A program made the position numbers and the translations under genes. Positions 14,546-22,880 of a stretch of 39,421 nt of DNA are shown piece by piece (position 1 is the first letter of the stretch; every line of letters starts with the position of its first letter). Below the pieces are notes generated by a model. It saw nothing but the letters and a program-made list of their open reading frames with translations. It ran no database searches and was not told where the DNA came from. The DNA comes from a virus: positions 13,321 through 52,741 of IMG/VR virus record IMGVR_UViG_3300002483_000017, one strand, 5' to 3'.

Positions 14546-15709
14546 GTGTTTCTTGATAACGATTTTCCCAAGATTTTAGGCGCGGAATTATACCGTCCGC
14601 ATCCAGCCTATGTTTGTGAGATGGCTGTTGAGCCTGTAGTCGTCCACGACTTTACATCCCAGCCCGGCCAGACTGTGCAACTGGATCGCTACAAGTTCTG
14701 GGGGGCACCTGGTACAAAGGACTCTCGTGAGCGTATTGCTGATCAAACAATTGGTACCGCTAATAGCCGCAACATCACTAAAGAGAAAGTGTTGGTTGTG
14801 CTGAAAGAGTACACAGGTCCTGCGGACCCGGGTGATCCTACTCAGCCTTCTACTTTTAAAATTGCTCGGGAGACCCTGATCACTGCGCAGCGCCTGCTGC
14901 TTGACACGGGCAACCTGAATATGTTCCATCAAAGCATAGGAAGTTTGACGCTGTTAGATGATTACCGACGCTGGAGGGACCGGGTCTTCATTGACGAATT
15001 AGCCAAAGCTGAAGCTAATGGAGCCGCTTCTGCTTCTCAAGGTGGTTACTACTTTGCTGGTGGTAAAGAGAAAGATGCTACTGGACGTGTTTCCTACACT
15101 GCCAATGAGTATGGTGACCAAATCCAACAGTTCTCTGTTCGCACTGACCTGTTAGAAGTCGTCAAGGACCTGCGTAAGCGCAACGTGCCGACCTTTGCTG
15201 ATGGCCTGTATCGCTGCATTTGCGATCCTGTCTTCATGCTGCATCTGCGTCGTGATTCTGACTTCCGCGAGATCGCCCGTTACGCTGGCAATCCTGGTCA
15301 AGGCATGTACATGGCTAACCCCATGATGCCTAACAACTCCAGCTTCTACATGGGTCCCCAAGCAGGTCAGGGCTACTTCCTGGCTGGTGAGCCTGTAATG
15401 CCGACTGGTGTACAATTTGAAGGCGTCAAGTTCTTCGAGTCAACCAACTTCCCATCTAAGAGTGTTACTGCTTCTTTCGACGGCGGTGGTAACTATGCTT
15501 CTAAAGAAGTTGCCCAAGGCTTCTTCTTTGGCCCTCAATCTGTTGGTGTTGGTATCGGTGGACCGAACGCGCAAGTGTTAATTAACAACAACGATGACTT
15601 CTCTAGGTTCATCATTTTAATCTGGCAATTGTATGCTGGTTTTGAAATCTTGAACAAAGATTTCATCACAAATGCGTTCAGTTTCATTCAAGATGACGGT
15701 TCCGTCTGA
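14546..15709 (+). CDS. Major capsid protein (N4 gp56-like, HK97 fold expected)
   Basis: This 387-residue protein forms the head shell. It starts at GTG, nine bases after a strong GGAGGA. In residues 208-250 it shows RKRNVPTFADGLYRCICDP followed by VFMLHLRRDSDFREIARYAG, then later VQFEGVKFFESTNFP. This arrangement (a 'P-T-x-x-D/N-G-x-Y' strand, a helix, then G-V-x-F-x-E-x-x) is how I recognise the N4 gp56-type capsid family. Codon use is distinct from the flanking AT-rich genes, with frequent C-ending codons, consistent with very high expression. Position after the scaffold supports the call. The protein is expected to lose the scaffold after assembly. Confidence 0.85.
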   Translation: MFLDNDFPKILGAELYRPHPAYVCEMAVEPVVVHDFTSQPGQTVQLDRYKFWGAPGTKDSRERIADQTIGTANSRNITKEKVLVVLKEYTGPADPGDPTQPSTFKIARETLITAQRLLLDTGNLNMFHQSIGSLTLLDDYRRWRDRVFIDELAKAEANGAASASQGGYYFAGGKEKDATGRVSYTANEYGDQIQQFSVRTDLLEVVKDLRKRNVPTFADGLYRCICDPVFMLHLRRDSDFREIARYAGNPGQGMYMANPMMPNNSSFYMGPQAGQGYFLAGEPVMPTGVQFEGVKFFESTNFPSKSVTASFDGGGNYASKEVAQGFFFGPQSVGVGIGGPNAQVLINNNDDFSRFIILIWQLYAGFEILNKDFITNAFSFIQDDGSV

Positions 15710-15741
15710 TTGTTATAGTTCAAACTAATTTGGAGAAATAA

Positions 15742-16497
15742 ATGGCTTATTTGTCTGCTAAGAAGATTTACCCCGGTAACTTCAACGAGCCTCTTAATGG
15801 TTGGTACAAAAATATTGATACCAACGACAGTGGCACTAACGATGCCTCCAATGGAGGCCCTACATCTGTTCTCGCCAATCCCGGTTGGCAGTTCTATCAA
15901 CTGCGTGGTTACGTTCCTGTGACCACCACTGGTTACACCTCTTCTGCCAGTGTGATCATTCCTTCCCCCTATCGGAACGATGATACCCGCACTGACATCA
16001 CCGGCATGGTGGTTTCTGCTGATACCACCCGTCCTGCTTATGTGTATCGCACGAACCTTTCCGTAGCCCAAGGCTGGGGAGACGGTCGTGTTGCCGAAAG
16101 CGGTCTGATGACCTCTGGTGGTACCCAAGTGGTTGCTTTTGGTCCTGCAGGCCCTGTGAGCACCTCTGGTGTTGTGGAAGGTGCAAACTTAACGGCAGCC
16201 TCTAACAACATCCCTGCTGGCACTGCTGGATACGGTACTAACCCGTTCCAGAACATTACTGGCATTGTGACTAAAGAGTGGCTCTATGAAGAGCTAACTA
16301 CTGATACTACTTTTGAGGTCTACTCAAAAGCAACGACTAACGCTACTTCTTTGAATGGTGGCTTCTCCATTCACGCTGATGACGTTGCTGCTGGACGTAC
16401 TGGTTACATCCTGGTCGAAGTTTGCTACATCCGTCCTGATACGGCTGTTGCTTACGCCGACATGGAGCAGTATCTGCCTAACCGCACTGTTAGCTGA
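15742..16497 (+). CDS. Probable capsid decoration or highly expressed minor head protein
   Basis: This 251-residue protein starts 32 bases after the capsid stop with GGAG nine bases upstream of its ATG. It is rich in Thr, Gly, Ala and Ser with short beta-like stretches (YVPVTTTGYTSSASVIIP) and no helix-rich parts. Codon use resembles the major capsid gene (many C-ending codons), which points to strong expression. Its end (YADMEQYLPNRTVS) is followed by the 16514 hairpin, so capsid and this gene probably form one transcript. Head decoration is the best guess; a tail-tube role cannot be excluded. Confidence 0.62.
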   Translation: MAYLSAKKIYPGNFNEPLNGWYKNIDTNDSGTNDASNGGPTSVLANPGWQFYQLRGYVPVTTTGYTSSASVIIPSPYRNDDTRTDITGMVVSADTTRPAYVYRTNLSVAQGWGDGRVAESGLMTSGGTQVVAFGPAGPVSTSGVVEGANLTAASNNIPAGTAGYGTNPFQNITGIVTKEWLYEELTTDTTFEVYSKATTNATSLNGGFSIHADDVAAGRTGYILVEVCYIRPDTAVAYADMEQYLPNRTVS

Positions 16498-16513
16498 TAA
16501 TTAATGTAATATA

Positions 16514-16536
16514 GGACCAGAGATTTAATCTGGTCC
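16514..16536 (+). terminator. Hairpin after the capsid operon, possible weak terminator
   Basis: GGACCAGA (16514-16521) and TCTGGTCC (16529-16536) form a perfect 8-bp stem around the loop GATTTAA. Only TTAT and a short TTT follow, so it is at best a weak intrinsic terminator. It ends two bases before the ATG of the next gene at 16539 and would cover the site where ribosomes bind. It may therefore both reduce read-through and limit translation of the next gene. Confidence 0.5.
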
Positions 16537-16538
16537 TT

Positions 16539-16949
16539 ATGCTTTATCAGCACGTAAAAACAGGAGCGCGAGTTAAAGTTGTTAGCGAGTGGGATGATGG
16601 CGATTGGTTTATGATCGAAGATCAAGACGGTCGTGTATTTACCGCTTATAAAACTGAAGTTGTTCCCGATCAAAAGGCAACTAAACAAGTTAAAACTCTT
16701 CAAGTAAAAGACGCTGCAGCTAAAGAAGAAATTCGTAAATTCCCTCCTGAAACACGCCTTAATATCAATTCAGCAACAGCCCAAATGATTGCTGATCATA
16801 TTAAAGGAATTGGTTTAAAAACAGCTCGTGAAATTAAAGACTTACAACTTTCATTGTCGGGTGAAAGATTTCACAGTTTGGATCAATTAAAACAAATTAA
16901 ACGTGTTGATTGGGATTCTGTTTTTGCCGCCGATTTAGTTAGAGTTTAA
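16539..16949 (+). CDS. Helix-hairpin-helix (ComEA-like) DNA-binding protein
   Basis: This 136-residue protein has two parts. Residues 8-45 form a small beta barrel-like region (ARVKVVSEWDDGDWFMIEDQ) resembling SH3/KOW-type folds. Residues 74-125 read LNINSAT, then IKGIGLKTAREI and FHSLDQLKQI, the classic helix-hairpin-helix of ComEA-type non-specific DNA-binding domains (L-N-x-N-x-A, G-I-G-x-x-x-A-x-x-I). Its start lies directly after a strong hairpin and shows no good Shine-Dalgarno. Placement between head genes and tail genes suggests a virion-associated or neck protein touching DNA, but a replication role is also possible. Confidence 0.72.
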   Translation: MLYQHVKTGARVKVVSEWDDGDWFMIEDQDGRVFTAYKTEVVPDQKATKQVKTLQVKDAAAKEEIRKFPPETRLNINSATAQMIADHIKGIGLKTAREIKDLQLSLSGERFHSLDQLKQIKRVDWDSVFAADLVRV

Positions 16950-16950
16950 T

Positions 16951-16973
16951 AAAAGCCCTTCGGGGCTTTTTTT
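16951..16973 (+). terminator. Strong Rho-independent terminator
   Basis: AAAAGCCC (16951-16958), a TTCG tetraloop (16959-16962) and GGGCTTTT (16963-16970) form a stable stem, followed by a further TTT. The UUCG loop and the T-run are textbook. It begins two bases after the stop of the helix-hairpin-helix gene and closes the head operon. It is the clearest terminator in the window. Confidence 0.9.
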
Positions 16974-16985
16974 ATTAACGCAAAG

Positions 16986-16991
16986 TATAAT
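16986..16991 (+). promoter_or_regulatory. Candidate promoter -10 (TATAAT) for the tail operon
   Basis: A perfect TATAAT lies 12 bases after the terminator and 22 bases before the GTG at 17014. The expected -35 position falls inside the terminator stem and shows no TTGACA-like sequence. Terminator, then consensus -10, then gene start is the layout expected of a new transcription unit. Activity is inferred. Confidence 0.45.
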
Positions 16992-17013
16992 AAAAAAATA
17001 CCGGCGGCTTACA

Positions 17014-17493
17014 GTGCAACTATCTGATTTTAATAAAAGTCGTATTCGATATCATCTGGGTTACTACGTTGTTAGTGTTCCAGCTGGTGATTATGCACGT
17101 TTGGAAGAGTCATTAAATTCTGTTCCAGATGCAGTGTTCCACGACAAAATAGTTCTTCAGATTGGTCGTTGTGATGCAGCTGAAAAGAAAACTCAACTTG
17201 CTTCGTTTGAGGACACTTTCCAAGTACCTAGCACACGAGTTGAAGGGATCATAGGTGACGTTGATCGTACGATTCGTTCAAGCAGTATTAAAGAAGCTCT
17301 GAAGCTTTGGGACGAGGTCTATATGTATGAGACCAATCGTCTTGCTCAGATTCTTTATGTTCCTAACTATAAGGATCCTATGCAAGCTCGGTATCGCTAC
17401 GAGCGATCAGGAGCTGAATTTATCCAGGCATTACCTGGCCCTGCTGATACTGCAATCGGCGCAAACATCTACCTTCACGCTACGACTAGATAA
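17014..17493 (+). CDS. Probable neck/head-tail connector protein
   Basis: This 159-residue protein starts at GTG (MQLSDFNKSRIRYHLGYY). The sequence has a helical N-terminus, a central charged part with DVDRTIRSSSIKEALKLW, and an end with YVPNYKDPMQARYRYERSG. I recall close relatives at the same place in other cyanophage genomes, just after the head genes, without a proven function. It is the first gene of the second structural operon and lies three bases before the next. Head-tail joining is the most likely role from size and position; no domain proves it. Confidence 0.55.
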   Translation: MQLSDFNKSRIRYHLGYYVVSVPAGDYARLEESLNSVPDAVFHDKIVLQIGRCDAAEKKTQLASFEDTFQVPSTRVEGIIGDVDRTIRSSSIKEALKLWDEVYMYETNRLAQILYVPNYKDPMQARYRYERSGAEFIQALPGPADTAIGANIYLHATTR

Positions 17494-17495
17494 TC

Positions 17496-18944
17496 ATGCC
17501 TTCTCCTTTAGATTTTTTGAAATACGGTCGCAAGCTTCCCAATGCTGCATCTGTTATTGATAATGTTGTAAATCCAAATACATATAAAGCATTGTTTGGA
17601 CAGGTAGATGACGTACTTCAACGTGCTTTACCTGGAAAATTTCAAGGTGCAGGCATTCAAAATGCACCAACAAATCTGATAGGACAAGTCAGTGATGTTG
17701 CCAAGATGCCTCCAGGGGCAGCAAGAGAAGCGGCGAGAAATCAACTGCAAAGAAATTTTCAAATGGCATCGCGTCTTGATGATGCAGCCCGTCCTTTAGG
17801 AGGACAGGCATCTACTGGAGCACTTAGAGCACCTCAAGTTCCTGGTGCTACCCGATCATATGATTTAATCAACCCCCGTGGAGCAAGAGCTACTACTGGT
17901 CCATTTCAACCAAATTTAAACGCTACTTTTCAAGGCCCCGGACTACCTCCTTCAAAAATTAAACCCGGACCAATCATCCCTTCAGGTGGACAAAAAGTAC
18001 AACCTATAACAGCTTTTGGAGGAACTAACCCTATTGTTGGCAATACACCAATTGTTACTAAAGGGACTAATAAAAACTTAATTCAACAAATTAGTCAATA
18101 TGCACCTAAAGGCCCTATGGGGTTATTGGGAAGAAGCTTTCAAGCGTTTGAAGGAGCTCAGGTTATTAACAATTTAAGACAAGGAAACTATGGACAAGCT
18201 GCGTTAAACGCCGCATTAATGTTCCCAGGTAAAACTTTAAATGCAGTAAAAGGAGTATTACCTGCAGGAGGGCTGGGTGTTGCTGGTTTGACCGGTTTAG
18301 GTTTAACAGCACTTGAACTGGGAGCACCAGCTACAGTAGCAGATGGAACAATGGATTCCCCTGAAGCAAAACGTGCAGAAGAGCTTTATCGAACACAACA
18401 ATATGATAGAGAACAAGGCGCAGACCTTGACATGGAAGCAATCCGTAATCTCCCTGGTGGATCTGCCAATCCACTACCTTCTTTTAATCCCAACCAAGAC
18501 CTTCCTGCTTCCGCTGAGCAATCCATTGATACAAATCCTATGCAGTATCAAATGGCTTTGTATGAACAAGGCCGTGGTGCTGCTAAAACACAAGCCGAAA
18601 TGAACCAAGTAAGAGATGTTGGTTTAGCTATTCATAAAGCACATAATCCACATCTTTATAGCAACTTCCAAACACCGATGGCATCAGACCGGACCTTTAA
18701 TCCGCAAATGAGCGGTATTAAAACCAGTATGTTCCCTGAAGGCTATCCAGCAACTATGGAAGGTTTTGTTAAAGGTGGTGGTGTTCAAATGCCTTATACA
18801 ATGACTGATAAAGATGCACGAACACAGGTAATTGAAGGCAATAAAAAGCAAGGCCTTGCACAGCTAGCTCAAGCAACTCAAATACTAGAAGAACAAGCCT
18901 TTATGCAAGAGTATCTTAAAGAGTTGGAGAAGAAAAAGAAATGA
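17496..18944 (+). CDS. Large Pro/Gly/Ala-rich virion candidate protein
   Basis: This 482-residue protein has Pro/Gly/Gln-rich, probably flexible stretches at about residues 95-200. A hydrophobic zipper-like region at about 250-280 (GGLGVAGLTGLGLTALELGA) follows, and then a charged, Glu/Gln-rich end (LEEQAFMQEYLKELEKKKK). The composition resembles the ejection-type candidates at 1176-5578. Its stop overlaps the start of the transglycosylase gene (ATGA), so the two are probably made together; ejection proteins are often paired with a murein-cutting enzyme. No family recognised. Confidence 0.62.
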   Translation: MPSPLDFLKYGRKLPNAASVIDNVVNPNTYKALFGQVDDVLQRALPGKFQGAGIQNAPTNLIGQVSDVAKMPPGAAREAARNQLQRNFQMASRLDDAARPLGGQASTGALRAPQVPGATRSYDLINPRGARATTGPFQPNLNATFQGPGLPPSKIKPGPIIPSGGQKVQPITAFGGTNPIVGNTPIVTKGTNKNLIQQISQYAPKGPMGLLGRSFQAFEGAQVINNLRQGNYGQAALNAALMFPGKTLNAVKGVLPAGGLGVAGLTGLGLTALELGAPATVADGTMDSPEAKRAEELYRTQQYDREQGADLDMEAIRNLPGGSANPLPSFNPNQDLPASAEQSIDTNPMQYQMALYEQGRGAAKTQAEMNQVRDVGLAIHKAHNPHLYSNFQTPMASDRTFNPQMSGIKTSMFPEGYPATMEGFVKGGGVQMPYTMTDKDARTQVIEGNKKQGLAQLAQATQILEEQAFMQEYLKELEKKKK

Positions 18945-19537
18945 CATCACCGTCTTACGTTACTAAAAAACAATTAGCCGAATCATTGTTAAAAGCAGGC
19001 TTTTCTCCGCAAGAGCTTCCAACAATGATTGAAATTGCTCGGAGAGAGTCTGGTTTTAATCGACTAGCATTAAACCCCGATGCAAGTACTGGAGATTTAA
19101 GCTATGGGACTTTTCAAATCAATATGATTGGGGACATGGGTCCTGAGCGACGTAAACAATTTGGAATTGAAAAAAATGAACAATTATACGATTTAGATAC
19201 GAATACAAGAGCTGCAAAAATTATTCGTGATCAACAAGGTTTTGGAGCCTGGTCAGTTTATGATCCAACAGATCCTGCTTTTACTAATGTTAATTTAGAT
19301 GATACTACAGCAAAACAAGCAGGAGACACATATAACATTACTGTTGAAGCCCAAAAACAAAAAGCAAGAAATCCAGAAAAAGAGTTTGAACAACTTATGC
19401 TAGGGCGACTCCTTAACAACTCTCTTAAATCTACTCCTTCTGACTATGACTTTGGTAAGTTATTGCAAACGCTTACTAATCAGAGCAAAAGAGATGCGGC
19501 TAGACTGATGCAAAGTTATGATACGTTTTATCCATAG
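18941..19537 (+). CDS. Virion-associated lytic transglycosylase (SLT/lysozyme-like)
   Basis: This 198-residue protein should cut peptidoglycan locally during DNA entry. Residues 28-61 read TMIEIARRESGFN...GDLSYGTFQINM, the signature of the SLT/goose-type lysozyme fold: the catalytic glutamate is E36 in the E-S-G-F-N motif, and the S-Y-G-x-F-Q-I-N block follows. Later, TRAAKIIRDQQGFGAWSVY fits the conserved C-terminal helix and W-S-x-Y. There is no signal peptide, as expected for a protein carried in the virion. The start overlaps the previous stop by four bases. The second murein enzyme, the GH24 lysozyme at 27497, probably serves release instead. Confidence 0.82.
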   Translation: MTSPSYVTKKQLAESLLKAGFSPQELPTMIEIARRESGFNRLALNPDASTGDLSYGTFQINMIGDMGPERRKQFGIEKNEQLYDLDTNTRAAKIIRDQQGFGAWSVYDPTDPAFTNVNLDDTTAKQAGDTYNITVEAQKQKARNPEKEFEQLMLGRLLNNSLKSTPSDYDFGKLLQTLTNQSKRDAARLMQSYDTFYP

Positions 19538-19571
19538 TACGATAAAATAGATAGATAAGAACAGCAATTAA

Positions 19572-20366
19572 ATGACAGCAACTAATACTAATAAGCAACC
19601 TGTTTTTGTTGATCGTCCGTTGCTGGCACGCACACGACTGACTAATCAGGTTGTTGGCAACAACACAGACCTTAATGTTCAAGGTGGACAAAGTCCTGGT
19701 TTATTGGTTGACATGGATGCAACCTTAAGCTCCGATAATAATAGTGGTGGTGTTGTTGATTCAATTACTATTGTTCGTGATGATACTTCAGATGCTGTTC
19801 ATATTGATTACACCATTAATGCAGATACTTCAGGAACTTTTATTGGTTTAACAAAAGGTCAGATTGTTTACGTAGAAAATACAGGTGTTTTAACGACACC
19901 TGCTGAAAGTGGACAAGGATATTACACATATACAGGCGATACAGCGTTAAACGTTGTCAATACTGCTATTCATTTTTCAGGTGTAGCAAGCCCCACTGCT
20001 TCTGGTTTTACGTTTAATTCTTTAAGTTCTACTAATCTTCCCGCTGTTACTTTTGTTGTCTACCACACTCGCGGCACTACGGTTCCAATTCCAGGAGACG
20101 GTGATTATGTCCCTGTGTTTAGCAAAACAGTACCTAGTAATTCTGGTTTTGTTGACTGTTCAGATGTTATGCCTGAGTTAGCAACACCTGTACCACAACA
20201 AGGAAATACTACTGGTTTAGGTCCTAAGACACCTTTAAAAAATCGTGGTATTTATCTACAACGTGGTGATCGACTTTATGTAGGCGTTCTTCAACGAGGT
20301 GTGTATAACACAGCTTCCGGTTATATTCCTGGTGCTCACATTATTGCGCAAGGTGGCTTCTATTGA
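19572..20366 (+). CDS. Probable structural protein, beta-rich (tail or minor head)
   Basis: This 264-residue protein is Thr/Ser/Gly/Val-rich and reads as beta sandwich-like (TIVRDDTSDAVHIDYTINAD, FVVYHTRGTTVPIPGDGDYV). It has no helix-rich segment or catalytic motif. It lies between the transglycosylase and a large structural protein, four bases before the latter. In this operon it is probably a tail-tube or adhesion component. Family not recognised. Confidence 0.58.
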   Translation: MTATNTNKQPVFVDRPLLARTRLTNQVVGNNTDLNVQGGQSPGLLVDMDATLSSDNNSGGVVDSITIVRDDTSDAVHIDYTINADTSGTFIGLTKGQIVYVENTGVLTTPAESGQGYYTYTGDTALNVVNTAIHFSGVASPTASGFTFNSLSSTNLPAVTFVVYHTRGTTVPIPGDGDYVPVFSKTVPSNSGFVDCSDVMPELATPVPQQGNTTGLGPKTPLKNRGIYLQRGDRLYVGVLQRGVYNTASGYIPGAHIIAQGGFY

Positions 20367-20369
20367 TAA

Positions 20370-22022
20370 ATGGCTAGCAAAAAATCAAATCCATTTGGCG
20401 GTTCTAATGGGTTTGGTAATTTTAAAAAACAATCTTTTGACAAAAGTGGGCCAAAGATTGAAAAATATCGTGTTGAACCAATCGAAGGAGTTTTTGGAGG
20501 CTCTATTCCAAACTCTTTATATACTATTGATCGAGAGTCAACCTGGTCTCGTTGGCGACGTGGCTATGAATTAGGAACCGCTAATTTAAAAAACACAGCC
20601 TATGAATATAATTTTGCTTACATTATCCCTACAACATCAGGAGCTATTGATCAAATAGGTGCAAGAGAGCCTCAGCTTTCAGGGACATTTAGAGGTTTCC
20701 CAACTAAGAATAAAGAACTAGGAATTCATTGGGCAGGTAAAATACATCCAGGCAACCTTAGATTTGATCGCCTTGATGATGGAACTGGAACCTTATTAGC
20801 TATTTCAGGAGAAGTTTCCAAGAACACTTTGTTCCTTGGTGTACCACAAGACAATCAAAATTATTGGTATATCCAATTGAGTGGTACGTTTAGTACGATT
20901 AATCCAGTTCCTCCACCATTGTTTGTTACCTTTTCAGGTACAACAAAAACATTAAAACCAATTAATGGGGATATTTTAGAAGACAAAATATTAACCGTAT
21001 CTGGTACAGCTATTGAAATTGATAGTCGAGATCCAGCTACAAACCGTCGTTTTGGTTTTGTTCAAGCTGTTTTAATCGACGTAGACCAGTACCAAGGCAT
21101 TTTAAAACTAGAAAAATTAGGTTCTGTACAAGGAACGATTGATGGAATACTAGCTACACCATCAAGAATTCCTCCACATTCAGGACGTTTCTTTCAAACA
21201 GGCCCACGTTATTGTTGTTCATGTCAAGATTTTACACGTCGCGATTATGCTTACTTATCTAATTTAGGTGTTAGAAGAAAACCTTTATTCCCAAGGACTA
21301 ACGTAGCTACTTTAAAACCTGGACGTACAGAAGAAATTTATGAATTAGGACAGCTGTCGAATGCCATGATGACAGAAGTCAATGAGAAGATAGTACAAAA
21401 CAGAAGTTTAACTATTGTTGCACCAAGTGGATACCAATTGGTTGGTATTGGTGTAAGTGGTGAAACTAAAGACGTTAGAGATCCAAAGACGTTGTATCGA
21501 GATGTCCCTGGACAATTTGCTGATTTCGGTAAAATTTACAGACGTGGTTTCGGTGATAACCCCTCAACAACCCAAGTGGCAGAAGGGATGCCAAAATATG
21601 GTGATTATAAACAGAGTGGTTTAGCCATTACAGAAATTTCAGATGATTGGACTTATGTATTGGATCAATATCGTTATTGCAAACATATTTATGCAATGAA
21701 ATATCTTGCAGATGAGTTCCCTACTGAACCATCTGATTTTCCTATCGATGCAGGTTTAATGACTGAATGGGAAAATAATTTAATTGATAAAACAATTAAA
21801 GAACAAAAAGATTCATTCAATTCATTTACTGAATATGGTGTCAGTCATATGGACATACCTCCGTATAATTGTCAGTCACCAATAATGATACCAATGTTAC
21901 AGAAGTTGTTTAACTTTCCCACTGAATTTATCGAGCTTCAGCAGTTCATTATGTTTGACAAAAACGGTGTGGCGTATATTCCAGCCTCTGGCCAAAAACC
22001 TGACTCAGGTGGTCAGTCATAA
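20370..22022 (+). CDS. Large structural (probable tail) protein with a CCSC motif
   Basis: This 550-residue protein has a Gly/Phe/Lys-rich N-terminus, a long beta-rich centre (FSGTTKTLKPINGDILEDKI) and a mixed C-terminus. Around residues 286-300 is PRYCCSCQDFTRRDYAY, a compact cysteine cluster, followed by a basic YLSNLGVRRKPLFPR; this could bind a metal or form disulfides. Size and place suit a tail-tube (nozzle or gatekeeper) protein of a short-tailed phage, but no family is recognised. It is the last gene of the 17014-22022 run. Confidence 0.58.
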   Translation: MASKKSNPFGGSNGFGNFKKQSFDKSGPKIEKYRVEPIEGVFGGSIPNSLYTIDRESTWSRWRRGYELGTANLKNTAYEYNFAYIIPTTSGAIDQIGAREPQLSGTFRGFPTKNKELGIHWAGKIHPGNLRFDRLDDGTGTLLAISGEVSKNTLFLGVPQDNQNYWYIQLSGTFSTINPVPPPLFVTFSGTTKTLKPINGDILEDKILTVSGTAIEIDSRDPATNRRFGFVQAVLIDVDQYQGILKLEKLGSVQGTIDGILATPSRIPPHSGRFFQTGPRYCCSCQDFTRRDYAYLSNLGVRRKPLFPRTNVATLKPGRTEEIYELGQLSNAMMTEVNEKIVQNRSLTIVAPSGYQLVGIGVSGETKDVRDPKTLYRDVPGQFADFGKIYRRGFGDNPSTTQVAEGMPKYGDYKQSGLAITEISDDWTYVLDQYRYCKHIYAMKYLADEFPTEPSDFPIDAGLMTEWENNLIDKTIKEQKDSFNSFTEYGVSHMDIPPYNCQSPIMIPMLQKLFNFPTEFIELQQFIMFDKNGVAYIPASGQKPDSGGQS

Positions 22023-22142
22023 GTAAATCTTAATAATATAGAATACTTACATCAAGTTACCTGAAGGTTTCTTGAGATGACAGTTTTCATTCACAGACAA
22101 ACGACCCTTATGGGTATAGTAAGCTCACTAGCGACATAAGCC

Positions 22143-22583
22143 ATGACTATTCGTAGCGTGCCTCGCGATCAAGAAATTCTAGACGAGTTCTTTTCTCTAG
22201 CAGCTAAACCAAATTTAGAAAAAATTGCCTGGCTTTATGGTATGGTTGCCGTTTATGGTAAACATCCAGAAGAGTTAAAACATTTTATTTGGAACGAAGA
22301 CAACAGTATTAGTCTTAAACATAAAAAAAGACCGCTTCGCCCACTTCATCCTCAGTGGGTTTTCTTGTTTCAACTCAAAGAAAAGCAGCCCCCCAGAATG
22401 AAGAGCTGCTGGAACGCACTCTCTGAAGCACTTTCTCAAGCTCAAGACACAGGTCTTGTATCACAGATAGATGATGTCCTCCTGGCTCATAAAGTTCGTA
22501 AAATTTATTACACCCCTGCTAGGCGGCTTCAGAAGACAACCGGTTGTCAAAAGAAACAGAGATTACTTCTGTGTTCTGCTTAG
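22143..22583 (+). CDS. Truncated tyrosine-recombinase (integrase)-like protein
   Basis: This 146-residue protein resembles the catalytic domain of tyrosine integrases. Residues 27-70 read IAWLYGMVAVYGKHPEELKH, then ISLKHKKRPLRPLHPQW, matching the box I region (Y-G-L-R-P-x-E in active enzymes) and the K-bearing beta hairpin followed by P-L. The box I arginine is replaced by His. A later HKVR (near residues 116-119) fits the box II H-x-x-R. After it only 27 residues remain, too few for the His/Trp and the tyrosine nucleophile expected about 31 residues on. The frame ends over the tail of the convergent excisionase-like gene. Loss of two catalytic features points to a decayed or repurposed integrase. 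Confidence 0.6.
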   Translation: MTIRSVPRDQEILDEFFSLAAKPNLEKIAWLYGMVAVYGKHPEELKHFIWNEDNSISLKHKKRPLRPLHPQWVFLFQLKEKQPPRMKSCWNALSEALSQAQDTGLVSQIDDVLLAHKVRKIYYTPARRLQKTTGCQKKQRLLLCSA

Positions 22584-22779
22584 CCTCTTGTTCTTTCAGA
22601 ATTTTTTTAACCTTGGGAACATTCCAACGATAATTGTCCCTTGACCTAGTCTCAGGGAATGCGGCATAATGCGTTCCAAGCTTACACGTCCCGTCATCTC
22701 TCATACGGAAAAGCTGCTTGCGCTCAATTTGCAATTCTTCCAAGGCTTCCTTCACAGGAAACCAGATTTTCTTTGACAT
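22519..22779 (-). CDS. Excisionase-like helix-turn-helix DNA-binding protein
   Basis: This 86-residue minus-strand protein reads WFPVKEALEELQIERKQLFR, then RDDGTCKLGTHYAAFPETR and YRWNVPKVKKIL. That is the layout of MerR/Xis-type winged helix-turn-helix domains: a tryptophan start, an E-A-L-x-x-L-x-I-x-R-x-x-L-x-x-x-R helix pair, then G-x-H-Y and a final strand-helix. Such proteins serve as excisionases or small regulators. It converges with the integrase-like gene and overlaps its 3' end by 65 bases, as lysogeny-module genes often do. It could instead regulate transcription of the HNH side. Confidence 0.65.
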   Translation of the reverse strand: MSKKIWFPVKEALEELQIERKQLFRMRDDGTCKLGTHYAAFPETRSRDNYRWNVPKVKKILKEQEAKQNTEVISVSFDNRLSSEAA

Positions 22780-22866
22780 GATCGTGTAGAAACTACATAC
22801 TTAAGGTAAATTCAATTAATAAAACGTCAACCCTGTTTATTTTAATTTAAACCCGATTACTTTTTA

Positions 22867-22880
22867 TGAAGTTTACTTCA
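22867..22880. promoter_or_regulatory. Palindromic possible operator upstream of the HNH gene
   Basis: TGAAGT (22867-22872) and ACTTCA (22875-22880) form an inverted repeat with a two-base spacer TT. It lies in the 129-base divergent space between the excisionase-like gene (start 22779) and the HNH gene (start 22909), the natural place for a dimeric repressor to act. AT-rich promoter-like DNA surrounds it. It is also a candidate integrase arm or excisionase site. It is seen in sequence; binding is inferred. Confidence 0.35.

Noticed and set aside
14588-15415. Minus-strand frames within the capsid gene
   Set aside because: The capsid gene has strong family resemblance and its biased codons leave the antisense frames open.
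22023-22142. Possible tRNA or attachment core in the space before the integrase-like gene
   Set aside because: No cloverleaf, T-loop sequence or CCA end could be seen; only a 4-bp ACCC-TTAT-GGGT hairpin is present.
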